A DNA stretch of 6,212 nucleotides, taken from assembly GCA_937891725.1 (NCBI GenBank), contig CALAHL010000301.1, positions 1-6,212 on the forward strand, written 5' to 3'. Position numbers and translations under genes: made by a program. This DNA is from an uncultured Rhodospirillaceae bacterium. Its GTDB lineage: Bacteria > Pseudomonadota > Alphaproteobacteria > Thalassobaculales > Thalassobaculaceae. The notes beneath the pieces are model-generated. The model did no database searches and was not told the origin of the DNA. It worked only from the letters and a program-made list of their open reading frames with translations. How positions within the stretch are numbered: the first letter of the stretch is position 1; the number at the start of each line of letters is the position of its first letter. This document shows positions 1 through 6,212 of this stretch, in pieces.

Positions 1-5
1 CTGAG

Positions 6-36
6 ATTACACCGAACGAGCCGGTGAAATTACACC
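6..36. repeat. Direct repeat ATTACACC x2, possible insertion-element end or operator
   Basis: The octamer ATTACACC occurs at 6-13 and again at 29-36, a 23-bp period. Between the copies, CACCG (10-14) can pair with CGGTG (22-26). Spaced short repeats of this kind next to a terminal CA are typical of the multi-repeat ends of some insertion sequences (IS21-like elements, for example), and also of regulator binding sites. The pattern touches the window edge and no transposase is visible, so the identity is an inference. The neighbouring gene begins only a few bases after the second copy. Confidence 0.35.
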
Positions 37-42
37 ACGTCC

Positions 43-1308
43 GTGGACGCTACCCAAATTTTCGAAATCCATGTCCAACGTGAAGGACGCTGGACGATCG
101 ATCGGACGGCCGAAGGACAGGACGATGCTGAGTCGCAGGCCCGCACCCTTTTGCGGGGCAAAGGTATCACGGCAGTCAAGGTGGTCCGGGAGGTTGTCAA
201 CGGCGCCATGTCCCGCGAAACCGTCGTCTTCGAGCAGACCAGCCAGTCGGGAAGTGCCGGACGTATCGCGGTCGGGGAAATCGAAGAGGCGCCGGACTGC
301 CAGACTCCAGAGGATCTGTTCGCACTGCAGGGCCGGTCTACGATCAACCGGCTGTTCCGGGCCTATCTCGACAAGACCGGTATCACCGCTACCGAAGCGA
401 TGCATGACTTTCGGGAGCTGAAGCGGGCGATTGACGCCGACACGCTGATGGTTTCGGCGATCGGTAAGGTCGCCACCCTGCAGGCGAAAGGCCGGGAAGA
501 CCTGACGGTCAACCAGCGGCGGGATGAATTGTTCGGGTTTGTCGATCAGGTTCTCGCGCGGGCGAAGGAGGCTTCGGACATGAAGCTCCCCAGCATCAAG
601 AAGGCGGGATTCGAGCCGACTGTGGTCGAACTGCTGGACAGCCGAGGCGAAAACGGCAGTTATCTGGCGCGCGTATGTATGACTCGGGAGCTGGTTCAGG
701 AACGTAATTTTTTCGGCAAGATGTTGCAGACCATCGACTGGATCGAGCCGACGGGCGATACGCGAGCCCTCGCCCTGTCGGACGGATTTCTCGCCGACAC
801 GGCGGCAAACCCGACGGTGATCCAAGATCTTATGGGGCTACAGCCGGATCTGATTTCGGCCTTGGGATCGATCGTCGAGCTCTCGCTGGGGGCTTATCAG
901 GCGGAAGACGGTGGCAACGACCCCCAATCGCCCGCCGCCGTCGCCGGGCGCCTGAACACGCTCATGGCGGAGGGCGGATTTCCCGATACCCGCCATGTTC
1001 TGATCGATCGTGTCTGCCGTGGGCTGGACAGCAAGAGCCCGTTGATCAAGGGAGATCCGGACAAGCAGGTCGAGGCCTTTCGGGGATTTGTGACGAAGGT
1101 GATCGACTCCTCGGATGACCTGGTCGGCGGCGGGGCGATGGCCCAGGCGTTGACCACCCGGCAGTCGCGGATCATCAACAAAGGCGGGTTGGCCGGGCTG
1201 AAGGAAGCGACTGGCCGAATGCTGCCGATGTTCAGCGAGCCGGTTCAGAAAGCGAGTTATCTGTTGTCCCTGAAGGACAGCCGTATCGGGCAGGATCTGT
1301 CCGACTAG
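43..1308 (+). CDS. Hypothetical protein, 421 aa, possibly the N-terminal part of an amber-split gene
   Basis: I cannot assign a function. The start is the GTG at 43, because an in-frame TGA lies at 25-27 and no ATG falls between. No Shine-Dalgarno sequence is visible before it, and the next in-frame Met is residue 54. Residues about 5-70 look like a small alpha/beta module (FEIHVQREGRW, then a helix, then KVVREV and ETVVFEQT strands). My recollection is that a similar N-terminus occurs in hypothetical proteins of Rhodospirillales. The rest is predicted to be mostly alpha-helical, with no recognisable catalytic motif, signal peptide or membrane segment, so it is probably cytoplasmic. The frame ends at TAG (1306-1308), yet the same frame continues as an open coding region to 1761. 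Codon use (G/C-rich third positions) supports real coding on this strand; the long antisense frames are shadows. Repeat sequence abutting the 5' end raises the possibility that the native promoter and ribosome site have been displaced. Confidence 0.7.
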   Translation: MDATQIFEIHVQREGRWTIDRTAEGQDDAESQARTLLRGKGITAVKVVREVVNGAMSRETVVFEQTSQSGSAGRIAVGEIEEAPDCQTPEDLFALQGRSTINRLFRAYLDKTGITATEAMHDFRELKRAIDADTLMVSAIGKVATLQAKGREDLTVNQRRDELFGFVDQVLARAKEASDMKLPSIKKAGFEPTVVELLDSRGENGSYLARVCMTRELVQERNFFGKMLQTIDWIEPTGDTRALALSDGFLADTAANPTVIQDLMGLQPDLISALGSIVELSLGAYQAEDGGNDPQSPAAVAGRLNTLMAEGGFPDTRHVLIDRVCRGLDSKSPLIKGDPDKQVEAFRGFVTKVIDSSDDLVGGGAMAQALTTRQSRIINKGGLAGLKEATGRMLPMFSEPVQKASYLLSLKDSRIGQDLSD

Positions 1309-1314
1309 ATCAGC

Positions 1315-1761
1315 ATGCAGCTGGAGGGGTTGTTCATCCGTCCCGACCAGATCCGACAGATCGTTCGGGATGACCGGCCACCCAACAAGAAAATGCAGGC
1401 GATAACTGCAGTGTTCAATAAGGTGGGCGCGGCTGAATTGGCCGAGATGGCCAAGCGGCGCATCCTGACGAGCCTGGACGAGATCCTGGCGAGCTATATC
1501 GTCGAGGATCGGATCCTGGAGCGGATCGATGATCCCAGCCGTCCGCTGCATCTCCGCGCGTTCATGCTGCTGTCCATGTGCACGCCGGAGGTGCTCCCGG
1601 AGGGCAAGGCCTCGACGCTGGCCCGTAAGATCATCGTCAAACACCTGCGCCGGCCGAATTTCGAGGTCGAGATGGTCAAGGAAGTGCCGGATGACGAGAA
1701 GGACGAGGTGCTGCGCCGGTTCCATGTCCAGCTGCACCGTTGCGGCTTCATGGGGCCTTAA
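1315..1761 (+). CDS. Hypothetical protein, 148 aa, in frame with the preceding gene; possible C-terminal part of the same protein
   Basis: This helical, charged protein of unknown function has no signal peptide or membrane span. Its ATG lies six bases after the TAG of the upstream gene and in the same frame (TAG ATC AGC ATG). No Shine-Dalgarno sequence precedes it, so translation would need reinitiation by ribosomes finishing the upstream frame, or readthrough of the amber codon. The residues on either side of the stop (RIGQDLSD, then ISMQLEGLFI) would form one continuous amphipathic helix, which favours an originally single 572-residue protein. The C-terminus (LRRPNFEVEM, then RRFHVQLHRCGF) looks like a natural domain end and is followed by a hairpin. 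An independent small gene is possible but less likely. Confidence is high that the stretch is or was coding, and low that it is expressed separately. Confidence 0.6.
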   Translation: MQLEGLFIRPDQIRQIVRDDRPPNKKMQAITAVFNKVGAAELAEMAKRRILTSLDEILASYIVEDRILERIDDPSRPLHLRAFMLLSMCTPEVLPEGKASTLARKIIVKHLRRPNFEVEMVKEVPDDEKDEVLRRFHVQLHRCGFMGP

Positions 1762-1772
1762 GCCGGACAGTT

Positions 1773-1797
1773 TCCGGACAGACTCCGGCTGTCTGGA
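1773..1797 (+). terminator. Hairpin at the convergent gene junction, candidate terminator without a T tract
   Basis: TCCGGACAG (1773-1781) pairs with CTGTCTGGA (1789-1797) to give a 9-bp stem with one G-U wobble and a 7-base loop. It sits 11 bases past the stop of the plus-strand gene and 6 bases before the stop of the converging DUF1194 gene. The wobble becomes an A-C mismatch in the minus-strand transcript, so the fold is stronger in the plus-strand RNA. No run of T follows on either strand, so intrinsic termination is uncertain. The stem is built from three near-copies of an 11-bp unit that starts with CCGG (1763, 1774, 1785). Confidence 0.4.
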
Positions 1798-1803
1798 GCG
1801 AAG

Positions 1804-2634
1804 TTACTGGTCAAAAGGGTTATTGCGCAGCCAGTCCTGCAGTTGCCGCTCGCCGATTTGACAGTCGTAACCGGACACCCGCCTGACCGGCGACGTGGCC
1901 GCGGGCGGGACCATACGGGCGATTTCCAGCACCAGTTTGCGCCGGATCGCGCGCTCGAAATCCGCCAGTCCCTCGGCGACCAGAACGAAAGCGCCGGGCC
2001 CGGCGATCACGCATTCCTCATAGTAGATATCCAGATCTTCCAGCACCGGATAACCGAGCGGGCCCGGTCCGTCGTTCAGGATCGCCAGCCCGTTGATCCC
2101 GATTCCAGCCATGATCGCGTCCTGGCGGGCCAACAGGACCGGGTCGCCGTTGTTGTTCGGTCCGTCGCCGGAGATGTCGATCACCTGTCTGGTGCCATCG
2201 AACCCATTGTCCTCGAACATCGGCATCGCATATCGGATGACACCGGAGATCGAGGTGCGTCGGCCGCCGATGAAATCCGCGGCGGCGATCTTCTGCGCAA
2301 AGATCCGCGCGCTGGCCTCGCCGTCCACCAGATGCCAGCCGGCCACCACTCGGTTCTGTTCGGCACCCAGCCAGGTGATCCCCGCCCATTCAACGTAGCT
2401 CAGCGCGACCCGTCCGTGCGGCCCGCCGGTGATGGCTGCGATCACCTCGGGGCTGGTCAAGGCTGCCAGGTAACCTTGGCGCTGCAGGACCGCTTCCCCC
2501 GGATCGATCGAGCCGGAGACATCGACCGCCAGGACCAATTCCAGATCAACGGCGAGATCGGCCGCAGGCACAGGGCTCGAGACCGAAAAGGCCACAATGC
2601 CGAAGGCCAGCAGGCTTAGAGCGCGAAATCTCAT
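1804..2634 (-). CDS. Secreted DUF1194 protein with von Willebrand factor A-like fold
   Basis: This is a 276-aa protein. A Sec signal peptide occupies residues 1-24: a short basic start (MRFR), a hydrophobic core, and a probable cut after PVPA. The mature protein opens with the VWA first strand and MIDAS metal site DVSGS (D38, S40, S42). Further candidate MIDAS residues are T127 in RRTSIS and D153 in VIDISGDG, so the divalent-metal site looks complete. The segments DISGDGPNNNGDP, YYEECVIAGPGAFV and FERAIRRKLVLEIA are characteristic of DUF1194, a family common in Alphaproteobacteria, and the length is normal for it. VWA domains usually bind a protein ligand through the metal; no partner is known to me. 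C208 and C258 could form a disulfide in the periplasm. The gene lies 63 bp downstream of a secreted protease on the same strand, suggesting an operon. The ATG at 2634 gives the signal peptide directly; its ribosome site is poor and it lies within a hairpin. Confidence 0.9.
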   Translation of the reverse strand: MRFRALSLLAFGIVAFSVSSPVPAADLAVDLELVLAVDVSGSIDPGEAVLQRQGYLAALTSPEVIAAITGGPHGRVALSYVEWAGITWLGAEQNRVVAGWHLVDGEASARIFAQKIAAADFIGGRRTSISGVIRYAMPMFEDNGFDGTRQVIDISGDGPNNNGDPVLLARQDAIMAGIGINGLAILNDGPGPLGYPVLEDLDIYYEECVIAGPGAFVLVAEGLADFERAIRRKLVLEIARMVPPAATSPVRRVSGYDCQIGERQLQDWLRNNPFDQ

Positions 2635-2646
2635 GCGCTCATGAGA
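2629..2646 (-). promoter_or_regulatory. Perfect hairpin over the DUF1194 start codon, with overlapping mini-ORF
   Basis: On the minus strand TCTCATG, loop AGCG, then CATGAGA form a perfect 7-bp stem with a 4-base loop, and the start ATG (2634-2632) is inside the 3' arm. The 5' arm carries another ATG (2642-2640) that opens a three-codon frame, ATG AGC GCA TGA, whose stop overlaps the true start in an ATGA arrangement. In mRNA this could restrain initiation or couple it to ribosomes arriving from upstream. The sequence and pairing are seen directly; the regulatory role is inferred, and chance is possible. Confidence 0.3.
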
Positions 2647-2651
2647 CGATG

Positions 2652-2707
2652 GACCGGATCACCTGTCCAGTGGGGCCGGCCTTAAAGGGCTTCGGCCTTA
2701 TCCGGTC
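2652..2707. repeat. Inverted repeat spanning the protease-DUF1194 gap
   Basis: GACCGGAT (2652-2659) is perfectly complementary to ATCCGGTC (2700-2707), with 40 bases between. Inside, GGCCG (2674-2678) can pair with CGGCC (2693-2697). The right arm runs into the protease stop codon. The gap therefore probably folds in the transcript, as a partial terminator, an mRNA-stabilising structure or an attenuator before the DUF1194 gene. There is no T tract to make it a clear intrinsic terminator. Confidence 0.35.
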
Positions 2708-4149
2708 GCTGCGCAGCGGGCTGTCAGTTCGATCCGGCCGTAGCCCTCGCCGCCGCCGGACACCGTGCTGGCCGGCACCGTCACGCCGCCGATGCTGAAG
2801 CGTTGGCCACCGTCGCCGAACAGGGTGCGTCCGGTCGCCATGTCTGTGACGTTGACCATCGGGTCGGCATCGCTCAACGGCCCCGCTATGATACCGGTTG
2901 AATTCGGCGGGATCTCCCGGACATAGGTGCGCGAAGTGTTGCTGTCATAGGGGCGGCCGATGGCGCCGGCCCGGACCGCATTGCCGCATTCATTACGGAC
3001 CGACAGCCAATAGATCGGACGCGGGATCAGGTCTCGCGCGATCGGGCCTCCTGGGGCGGGTTCGTCACTCGCGATCCAACCGGCGATGCGGTCTCGGATC
3101 TCCGGGGTCATCCGGGCAAAAAAAGCATCCCCGTCGCGCGGCGCGATGAAGGAGGTCACGCCGACGATCTCGACCCGATTGGCCTCCGCGTCCCAGATCA
3201 AAACCGGCCCGCCGGAGGCCCCCTGAGCCAAGTCACAGAGATCGCTCGACTGTAGCATCAGCCCGTCCGGAGTGTCGCTGACCACACAGTTGCGATCGAC
3301 CAGACGTTCCACGGGCATTTGATTCGGAGTTTCGTCTTCGGCAAACGGATACCCGATGAGGCGGACTTCGGTATCGACGATGGGCGCATTCGGCGCATCG
3401 AACGCGAGATAGCCGTTTGTCGCGACGGTGATCGGTTCTCCGCGCGGCGACGCTTGCAGCCGGACGACCGCCACATCGGGGGAGTGCCCCAAATCTTTCC
3501 AGGCCGGGTCCCAAATCGCGCGGTCGGCAACTGCGGCCCGTGCCTGATCACCGACCGACCCCGAATAGCCGGGCAGGAAATAGGCCGCCATCGCCGTGTC
3601 ACCACTCTTTTGGTCTTCCAGGCAATGTGCGGCCGTCAGCACGTGGAGCGGGTCGACCAGCGTCGCGGTGCAGCCTCGGGCGTTCCCGCCTCTGTAGGTC
3701 AGAATCAGCCGGCCGACTTTCCGGCGGACTTCATCCAGGCCCGGGGCTAGCGCCATACTGGTGGGGGCGTCCTCGCGTTCCCGATCAATCCGTCCGATGG
3801 TCTCCATCACCGATTTACGGCGCTCCTCGTAAACCGCTTTGGCTTTCCGGACCGCCTCATCGCCGTCGGTCGCCTGCAAGCGTCTGAGGGCGTCCCTATC
3901 CCGGCCGAACAGGTATTGCGGCATGCCGCCCCACTCATCCGCCAGGTGAAGCCATGCATAAGCTTCGATCAGGCTGAGCCGGTCGCCCTGCCGCAAATAT
4001 TGCTCGCCGACTTCGACCATAGCGTCGACCGAGCCGTTGCGGGCGCGCCGCTCCAGATCCTGGTCGGGCGCCGCGCGCACGTCTGCTGCCGACATGCCCA
4101 CAGACACAACGGTCAACATCACGCAAGCAAATGTGCGGAAAGACATCAT
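2698..4149 (-). CDS. Secreted trypsin-like (S1 family) serine protease with Sel1-like N-terminal region
   Basis: This is a 483-aa protein if it starts at the ATG at 4149. The frame is open to an ATG at 4224 (508 aa). I prefer 4149 or 4146 because they place the signal peptide at the N-terminus (MMSFRTFACVML, probable cut near VRAA, residues 26-27). A better-spaced AAAGG lies before a third ATG at 4194, so the start is not settled. Residues about 30-75 resemble a Sel1/TPR-type repeat (A..G...AMVEVGEQYLRQG, EAYAWLHLADEWG). A charged linker follows, then a chymotrypsin-fold protease domain (about 145-360) with an intact triad: H175 in VLTAAHC, D225 in SPDVAVVRL, S312 in GASGGPV. C160 with C176 and C288 with C305 could be disulfides. 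Residues about 375-483 form a separate, probably beta-rich domain (YWLSVRNECGN) that I cannot name. It should act in the periplasm or outside the cell; its substrate is unknown. The DUF1194 gene follows on the same strand. Confidence 0.87.
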   Translation of the reverse strand: MMSFRTFACVMLTVVSVGMSAADVRAAPDQDLERRARNGSVDAMVEVGEQYLRQGDRLSLIEAYAWLHLADEWGGMPQYLFGRDRDALRRLQATDGDEAVRKAKAVYEERRKSVMETIGRIDREREDAPTSMALAPGLDEVRRKVGRLILTYRGGNARGCTATLVDPLHVLTAAHCLEDQKSGDTAMAAYFLPGYSGSVGDQARAAVADRAIWDPAWKDLGHSPDVAVVRLQASPRGEPITVATNGYLAFDAPNAPIVDTEVRLIGYPFAEDETPNQMPVERLVDRNCVVSDTPDGLMLQSSDLCDLAQGASGGPVLIWDAEANRVEIVGVTSFIAPRDGDAFFARMTPEIRDRIAGWIASDEPAPGGPIARDLIPRPIYWLSVRNECGNAVRAGAIGRPYDSNTSRTYVREIPPNSTGIIAGPLSDADPMVNVTDMATGRTLFGDGGQRFSIGGVTVPASTVSGGGEGYGRIELTARCAATG

Positions 4150-4274
4150 GGAGTTCAGTCTGCTCCCAAGACATTCTGTCGGATGGGTAGACATATGCGC
4201 GACCTTTGATAGGTCGTAGTCCATACATTCTCTATGTGAGTTTAAATGATATGGGGCGAAACCACCGCTGCGCC

Positions 4275-4302
4275 ATCACAGATTTTTGACAATTTATTGC
4301 AA
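4275..4302 (-). promoter_or_regulatory. Candidate promoter upstream of the protease gene
   Basis: The gap 4225-4312 is clearly more AT-rich than the surrounding coding sequence. On the minus strand TTGCAA (4302-4297) and TGTGAT (4280-4275) are separated by 16 bases and each match the sigma-70 consensus at four of six positions. A second -10-like hexamer, TATCAT (4251-4246, five of six), lies nearer the gene but has no good -35 partner. No strong terminator follows the GMC gene, so readthrough from it is also possible. Confidence 0.25.
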
Positions 4303-4312
4303 TTGCGAAAAG

Positions 4313-5956
4313 TCATGCGGATTCAGCGCGGTATTCCGCCTCGATTGGCTGGCGTCCCCGAATCATATCCGACGCTTTCTCGGCGATCATGATCACGGAT
4401 GCGTTAAGGTTGGCTGAAAGCATCACCGGCATGACCGATGCATCGATCACCCGCAGATTCTCCATGCCGTGGACCCGCAGATTGTCGTCGACGACGGCGC
4501 TCGGATCGGTAGCCGGGCCCATCTTGCAGGAGCCCATCGGGTGGAAGGTGGTGGTTCCCCGTTCCCGGGCGGCTTCCAGCAGATCCTCGTCGCTGACACA
4601 GTCCGATCCGGGATATTCCTCAAGATCGTAGTAGGGCTTCAGCGGCTCGCTCGCCAACAGGCGCCGCGCCAGCTTCATGCCGGCGATCAGAACCCGCCGG
4701 TCGCTCTCTTCCGCCAGATAGTTCGGCTGAATCAAAGGGGCATCGAACGGATCGGAGGTCTCGGCCCGCACATGACCCTTGCTCTCCGGGCGTTGCTGCC
4801 AGGATGCGACGGTCATGCCGGGGAAATCGTCCAATTGAGACTGCACACCCTGCTTGTAGCTTCCGGGTGTAAACGTCAGTTGCAGATCGCTGTTCGCCAC
4901 GCCAGGCTCCGAACGCCAGAAGCAATAGACCAGCGTGGGACTCAGCGCGAGAATGCCCTTGCGGGTGAAGACGTATTTCATCACCTCACGGGCGAGGCCC
5001 AGACCTCTGACCTTTTCGTTGATGGTATCGATATTCTTCACGCGGGCGACGAACCGCGGGGCGTAATGGTCCCGCAGGTTCTGGCCGACGCCCTTCAGCG
5101 CGTGCTGCACCGGCACCCCGATCTTGCCGAGATGGTCCGGATCGCCGACGCCCGAGATCTGCAGGAGCTGCGGCGAGTTGTAGGTCCCGCCGCACAGGAT
5201 CACTTCGCGGGTGGCCCGCACCTCTTCGGGGGCCCCTAACCGCCCACCTTTGTTGTAGCGGACGCCGACGGCCCGTTTGCCTTCAAGGATCAGGCCGGTG
5301 GCGTGGGCGTCGGTTCGGACGGTCAGGTTCGACCGCTTCATGGCCGGATGCAGATAGGCGCGGGCCGCACTCATCCGACGGCCGTCGGAGATCGTCCTCT
5401 GGGCATAGGCAACACCCTCTTGGATGCGGCCGTTGTAATCCGGATTGCGTGGGATCCCGATGCTCTCGGCGCCTTTGATGAACGCATCGCAAAGCGGGTG
5501 ACGCCAGTCGATATCGGTCACGGTCAGTGGCCCGTCGCGGCCGTGGTAGCCGTCCTTGTCCTCACCGACCCGGCCTTCGGCCCGCTTGAAATAGGGCAGT
5601 ACATCCGCATAGCCCCAGCCCCGGTTTCCCATCTGAGCCCAGGTGTCGAAATCCATGCTTTGGCCGCGATTGTAGATATGGCCGTTGATCGAACTCGACC
5701 CGCCGAGCGTCTTGCCGCGCGGGGCCGATATCGACCGTCCGCCGGTCCAATGAGACGGCTCCATCTTGTAGAGCCAATTCACCCGCGGGTCGGTCATGGT
5801 CTTCATGAAACCGGCGGGGATATGGATGAACGGATGCCAGTCGCTGGGCCCAGCCTCCAACACGCAAACCGATACGGTCCCGTCTTCAGACAACCGGTTG
5901 GCCAACACCGATCCCGCCGAACCCGCACCCACGATCACATAGTCGAAGCTGTCCAT
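4313..5956 (-). CDS. GMC family FAD-dependent oxidoreductase (choline/alcohol dehydrogenase type)
   Basis: This 547-aa enzyme is full length for the bacterial BetA-like GMC family. It should oxidise an alcohol to an aldehyde or ketone using FAD and pass electrons to an acceptor. The N-terminus carries the Rossmann dinucleotide motif VIVGAGSAGSVLANRL (residues 7-22) and the acidic strand end VLEAG (32-36). GMC signature 1 is at about 79-98 (PRGKTLGGSSSINGHIYNRG) and signature 2 at 257-271 (GTYNSPQLLQISGVG). The catalytic His is H472 in FHPMGSCKMG, and the paired Asn is most likely N518 in NLNASVIMIAEKA, so it looks active. There is no signal peptide, so it is cytoplasmic or membrane-associated. 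Automatic pipelines would probably call it choline dehydrogenase, but no betaine-pathway gene (betB, betI, transporter) is in the window and close relatives act on many alcohols, so I give no symbol. The ATG at 5956 starts exactly at the expected family N-terminus. The 90-bp gap upstream (5957-6046) shows no clear promoter or terminator. Confidence 0.93.
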   Translation of the reverse strand: MDSFDYVIVGAGSAGSVLANRLSEDGTVSVCVLEAGPSDWHPFIHIPAGFMKTMTDPRVNWLYKMEPSHWTGGRSISAPRGKTLGGSSSINGHIYNRGQSMDFDTWAQMGNRGWGYADVLPYFKRAEGRVGEDKDGYHGRDGPLTVTDIDWRHPLCDAFIKGAESIGIPRNPDYNGRIQEGVAYAQRTISDGRRMSAARAYLHPAMKRSNLTVRTDAHATGLILEGKRAVGVRYNKGGRLGAPEEVRATREVILCGGTYNSPQLLQISGVGDPDHLGKIGVPVQHALKGVGQNLRDHYAPRFVARVKNIDTINEKVRGLGLAREVMKYVFTRKGILALSPTLVYCFWRSEPGVANSDLQLTFTPGSYKQGVQSQLDDFPGMTVASWQQRPESKGHVRAETSDPFDAPLIQPNYLAEESDRRVLIAGMKLARRLLASEPLKPYYDLEEYPGSDCVSDEDLLEAARERGTTTFHPMGSCKMGPATDPSAVVDDNLRVHGMENLRVIDASVMPVMLSANLNASVIMIAEKASDMIRGRQPIEAEYRAESA

Positions 5957-6046
5957 ATCATCCGTCTTTTTGATTGGTTGTCGGAGCGTTCCTTCGTTGT
6001 CTAGCTTATGGGTTTCCGGTACGGCTTGACCAGAGTTATGCGGCGT

Positions 6047-6212
6047 TCAAGCCGATAATCTGTGTTCGACGATCGTGATCGCCTCGGCGCGGATATCTTC
6101 GATCGATCTCAGGACGTCACCGGGTGCGACCTCGACCCTGGCCCAAGCGCCCATGGCGCCGTTCTCGGTCATCAGGCGATACGCCGCCGACGCCCGATTC
6201 TGAAGTTCGGCG
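6047..6212 (-). CDS. C-terminal fragment of an unidentified protein, cut by the window edge
   Basis: An open frame enters from the right edge on the minus strand (first full codon 6211-6209) and stops at TGA (6049-6047), giving 54 residues. It begins AELQNRASAAYRLM and ends ITIVEHRLSA. Third positions are mostly G or C, as in the neighbouring genes, and the other frames are less gene-like. The segment appears to be helix, short strand, helix; I recognise no family from it. It lies 90 bp upstream of the GMC oxidoreductase on the same strand, so the two may be co-transcribed. It could be a chance open frame, since only 166 bases are seen. Confidence 0.5.
   Translation of the reverse strand, partial: AELQNRASAAYRLMTENGAMGAWARVEVAPGDVLRSIEDIRAEAITIVEHRLSA

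Noticed and set aside
1306..1314. Classic viral-type amber readthrough signal after the TAG
   Set aside because: The bases after the stop (ATCAGC) do not match the CAR-YYA context known to promote readthrough, so mutation or reinitiation is more likely.
7..1737. Long minus-strand open frames opposite the hypothetical genes (7-825 and 838-1737)
   Set aside because: They mirror the plus-strand frames, are rich in Arg, Asp, Gln and Pro as high-GC shadows are, show no domain, and the plus-strand frames look more natural.
1843..2619. 258-codon plus-strand open frame opposite the DUF1194 gene
   Set aside because: The minus strand carries a clear signal peptide and MIDAS motif; the plus-strand translation is shadow-like.
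3319..3887. Plus-strand open frames opposite the protease
   Set aside because: The protease triad and disulfide cysteines are unambiguous on the minus strand.
4313..5956. Naming the GMC enzyme betA and calling a glycine betaine operon
   Set aside because: No betB, betI or choline transporter is present in the window, and GMC relatives with this layout use many different alcohols.
4469..6004. Plus-strand open frames opposite the GMC gene (4469-5239 and 5303-6004)
   Set aside because: Both GMC signatures and the FAD motif are on the minus strand; the antisense frames have no recognisable features.
1..6212. CRISPR array, tRNA, rRNA, toxin-antitoxin or prophage genes
   Set aside because: I saw no regularly spaced long repeats, cloverleaf-like segments, ribosomal RNA sequence, small paired genes or phage proteins.

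Overview
This window is high-GC bacterial DNA with the gene content of an alphaproteobacterium, possibly of the Rhodospirillales type. The support is a secreted DUF1194 von Willebrand-like protein, a BetA-type GMC flavoprotein, strong GC bias at third codon positions, and a long hypothetical protein whose N-terminal module I associate with that group. The taxonomic call is an inference. I see no rRNA, tRNA, CRISPR array or transposase gene.

Layout, left to right. The first 40 bases hold a repeated ATTACACC motif that resembles a transposon or operator end. A plus-strand hypothetical gene follows (43-1308). It stops at an amber codon, but the same frame reopens six bases later and runs to 1761, so this is either two coupled genes or one 572-codon gene split by a nonsense codon. 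A hairpin made of 11-bp near-repeats lies where this block converges with the minus-strand genes.

Everything to the right is on the minus strand. In transcription order there is the C-terminal end of an unidentified protein cut off by the right edge (6047-6212), a GMC-family FAD alcohol dehydrogenase (4313-5956), a secreted trypsin-like serine protease with a Sel1-like N-terminal part and an unassigned C-terminal domain (2698 to about 4149), and a secreted DUF1194 protein with an intact metal-binding (MIDAS) motif (1804-2634). The AT-rich gap upstream of the protease is the best candidate for a promoter. The protease and DUF1194 genes are only 63 bp apart and may be co-transcribed; both products appear to be exported, so they may act together in the periplasm or outside the cell. 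The GMC enzyme has no signal peptide and looks metabolic and unrelated.

I find no convincing new multi-gene system. The points most worth checking are the amber-interrupted reading frame, the element-like repeat abutting its start, the perfect hairpin over the DUF1194 start codon, and the domain architecture of the protease.
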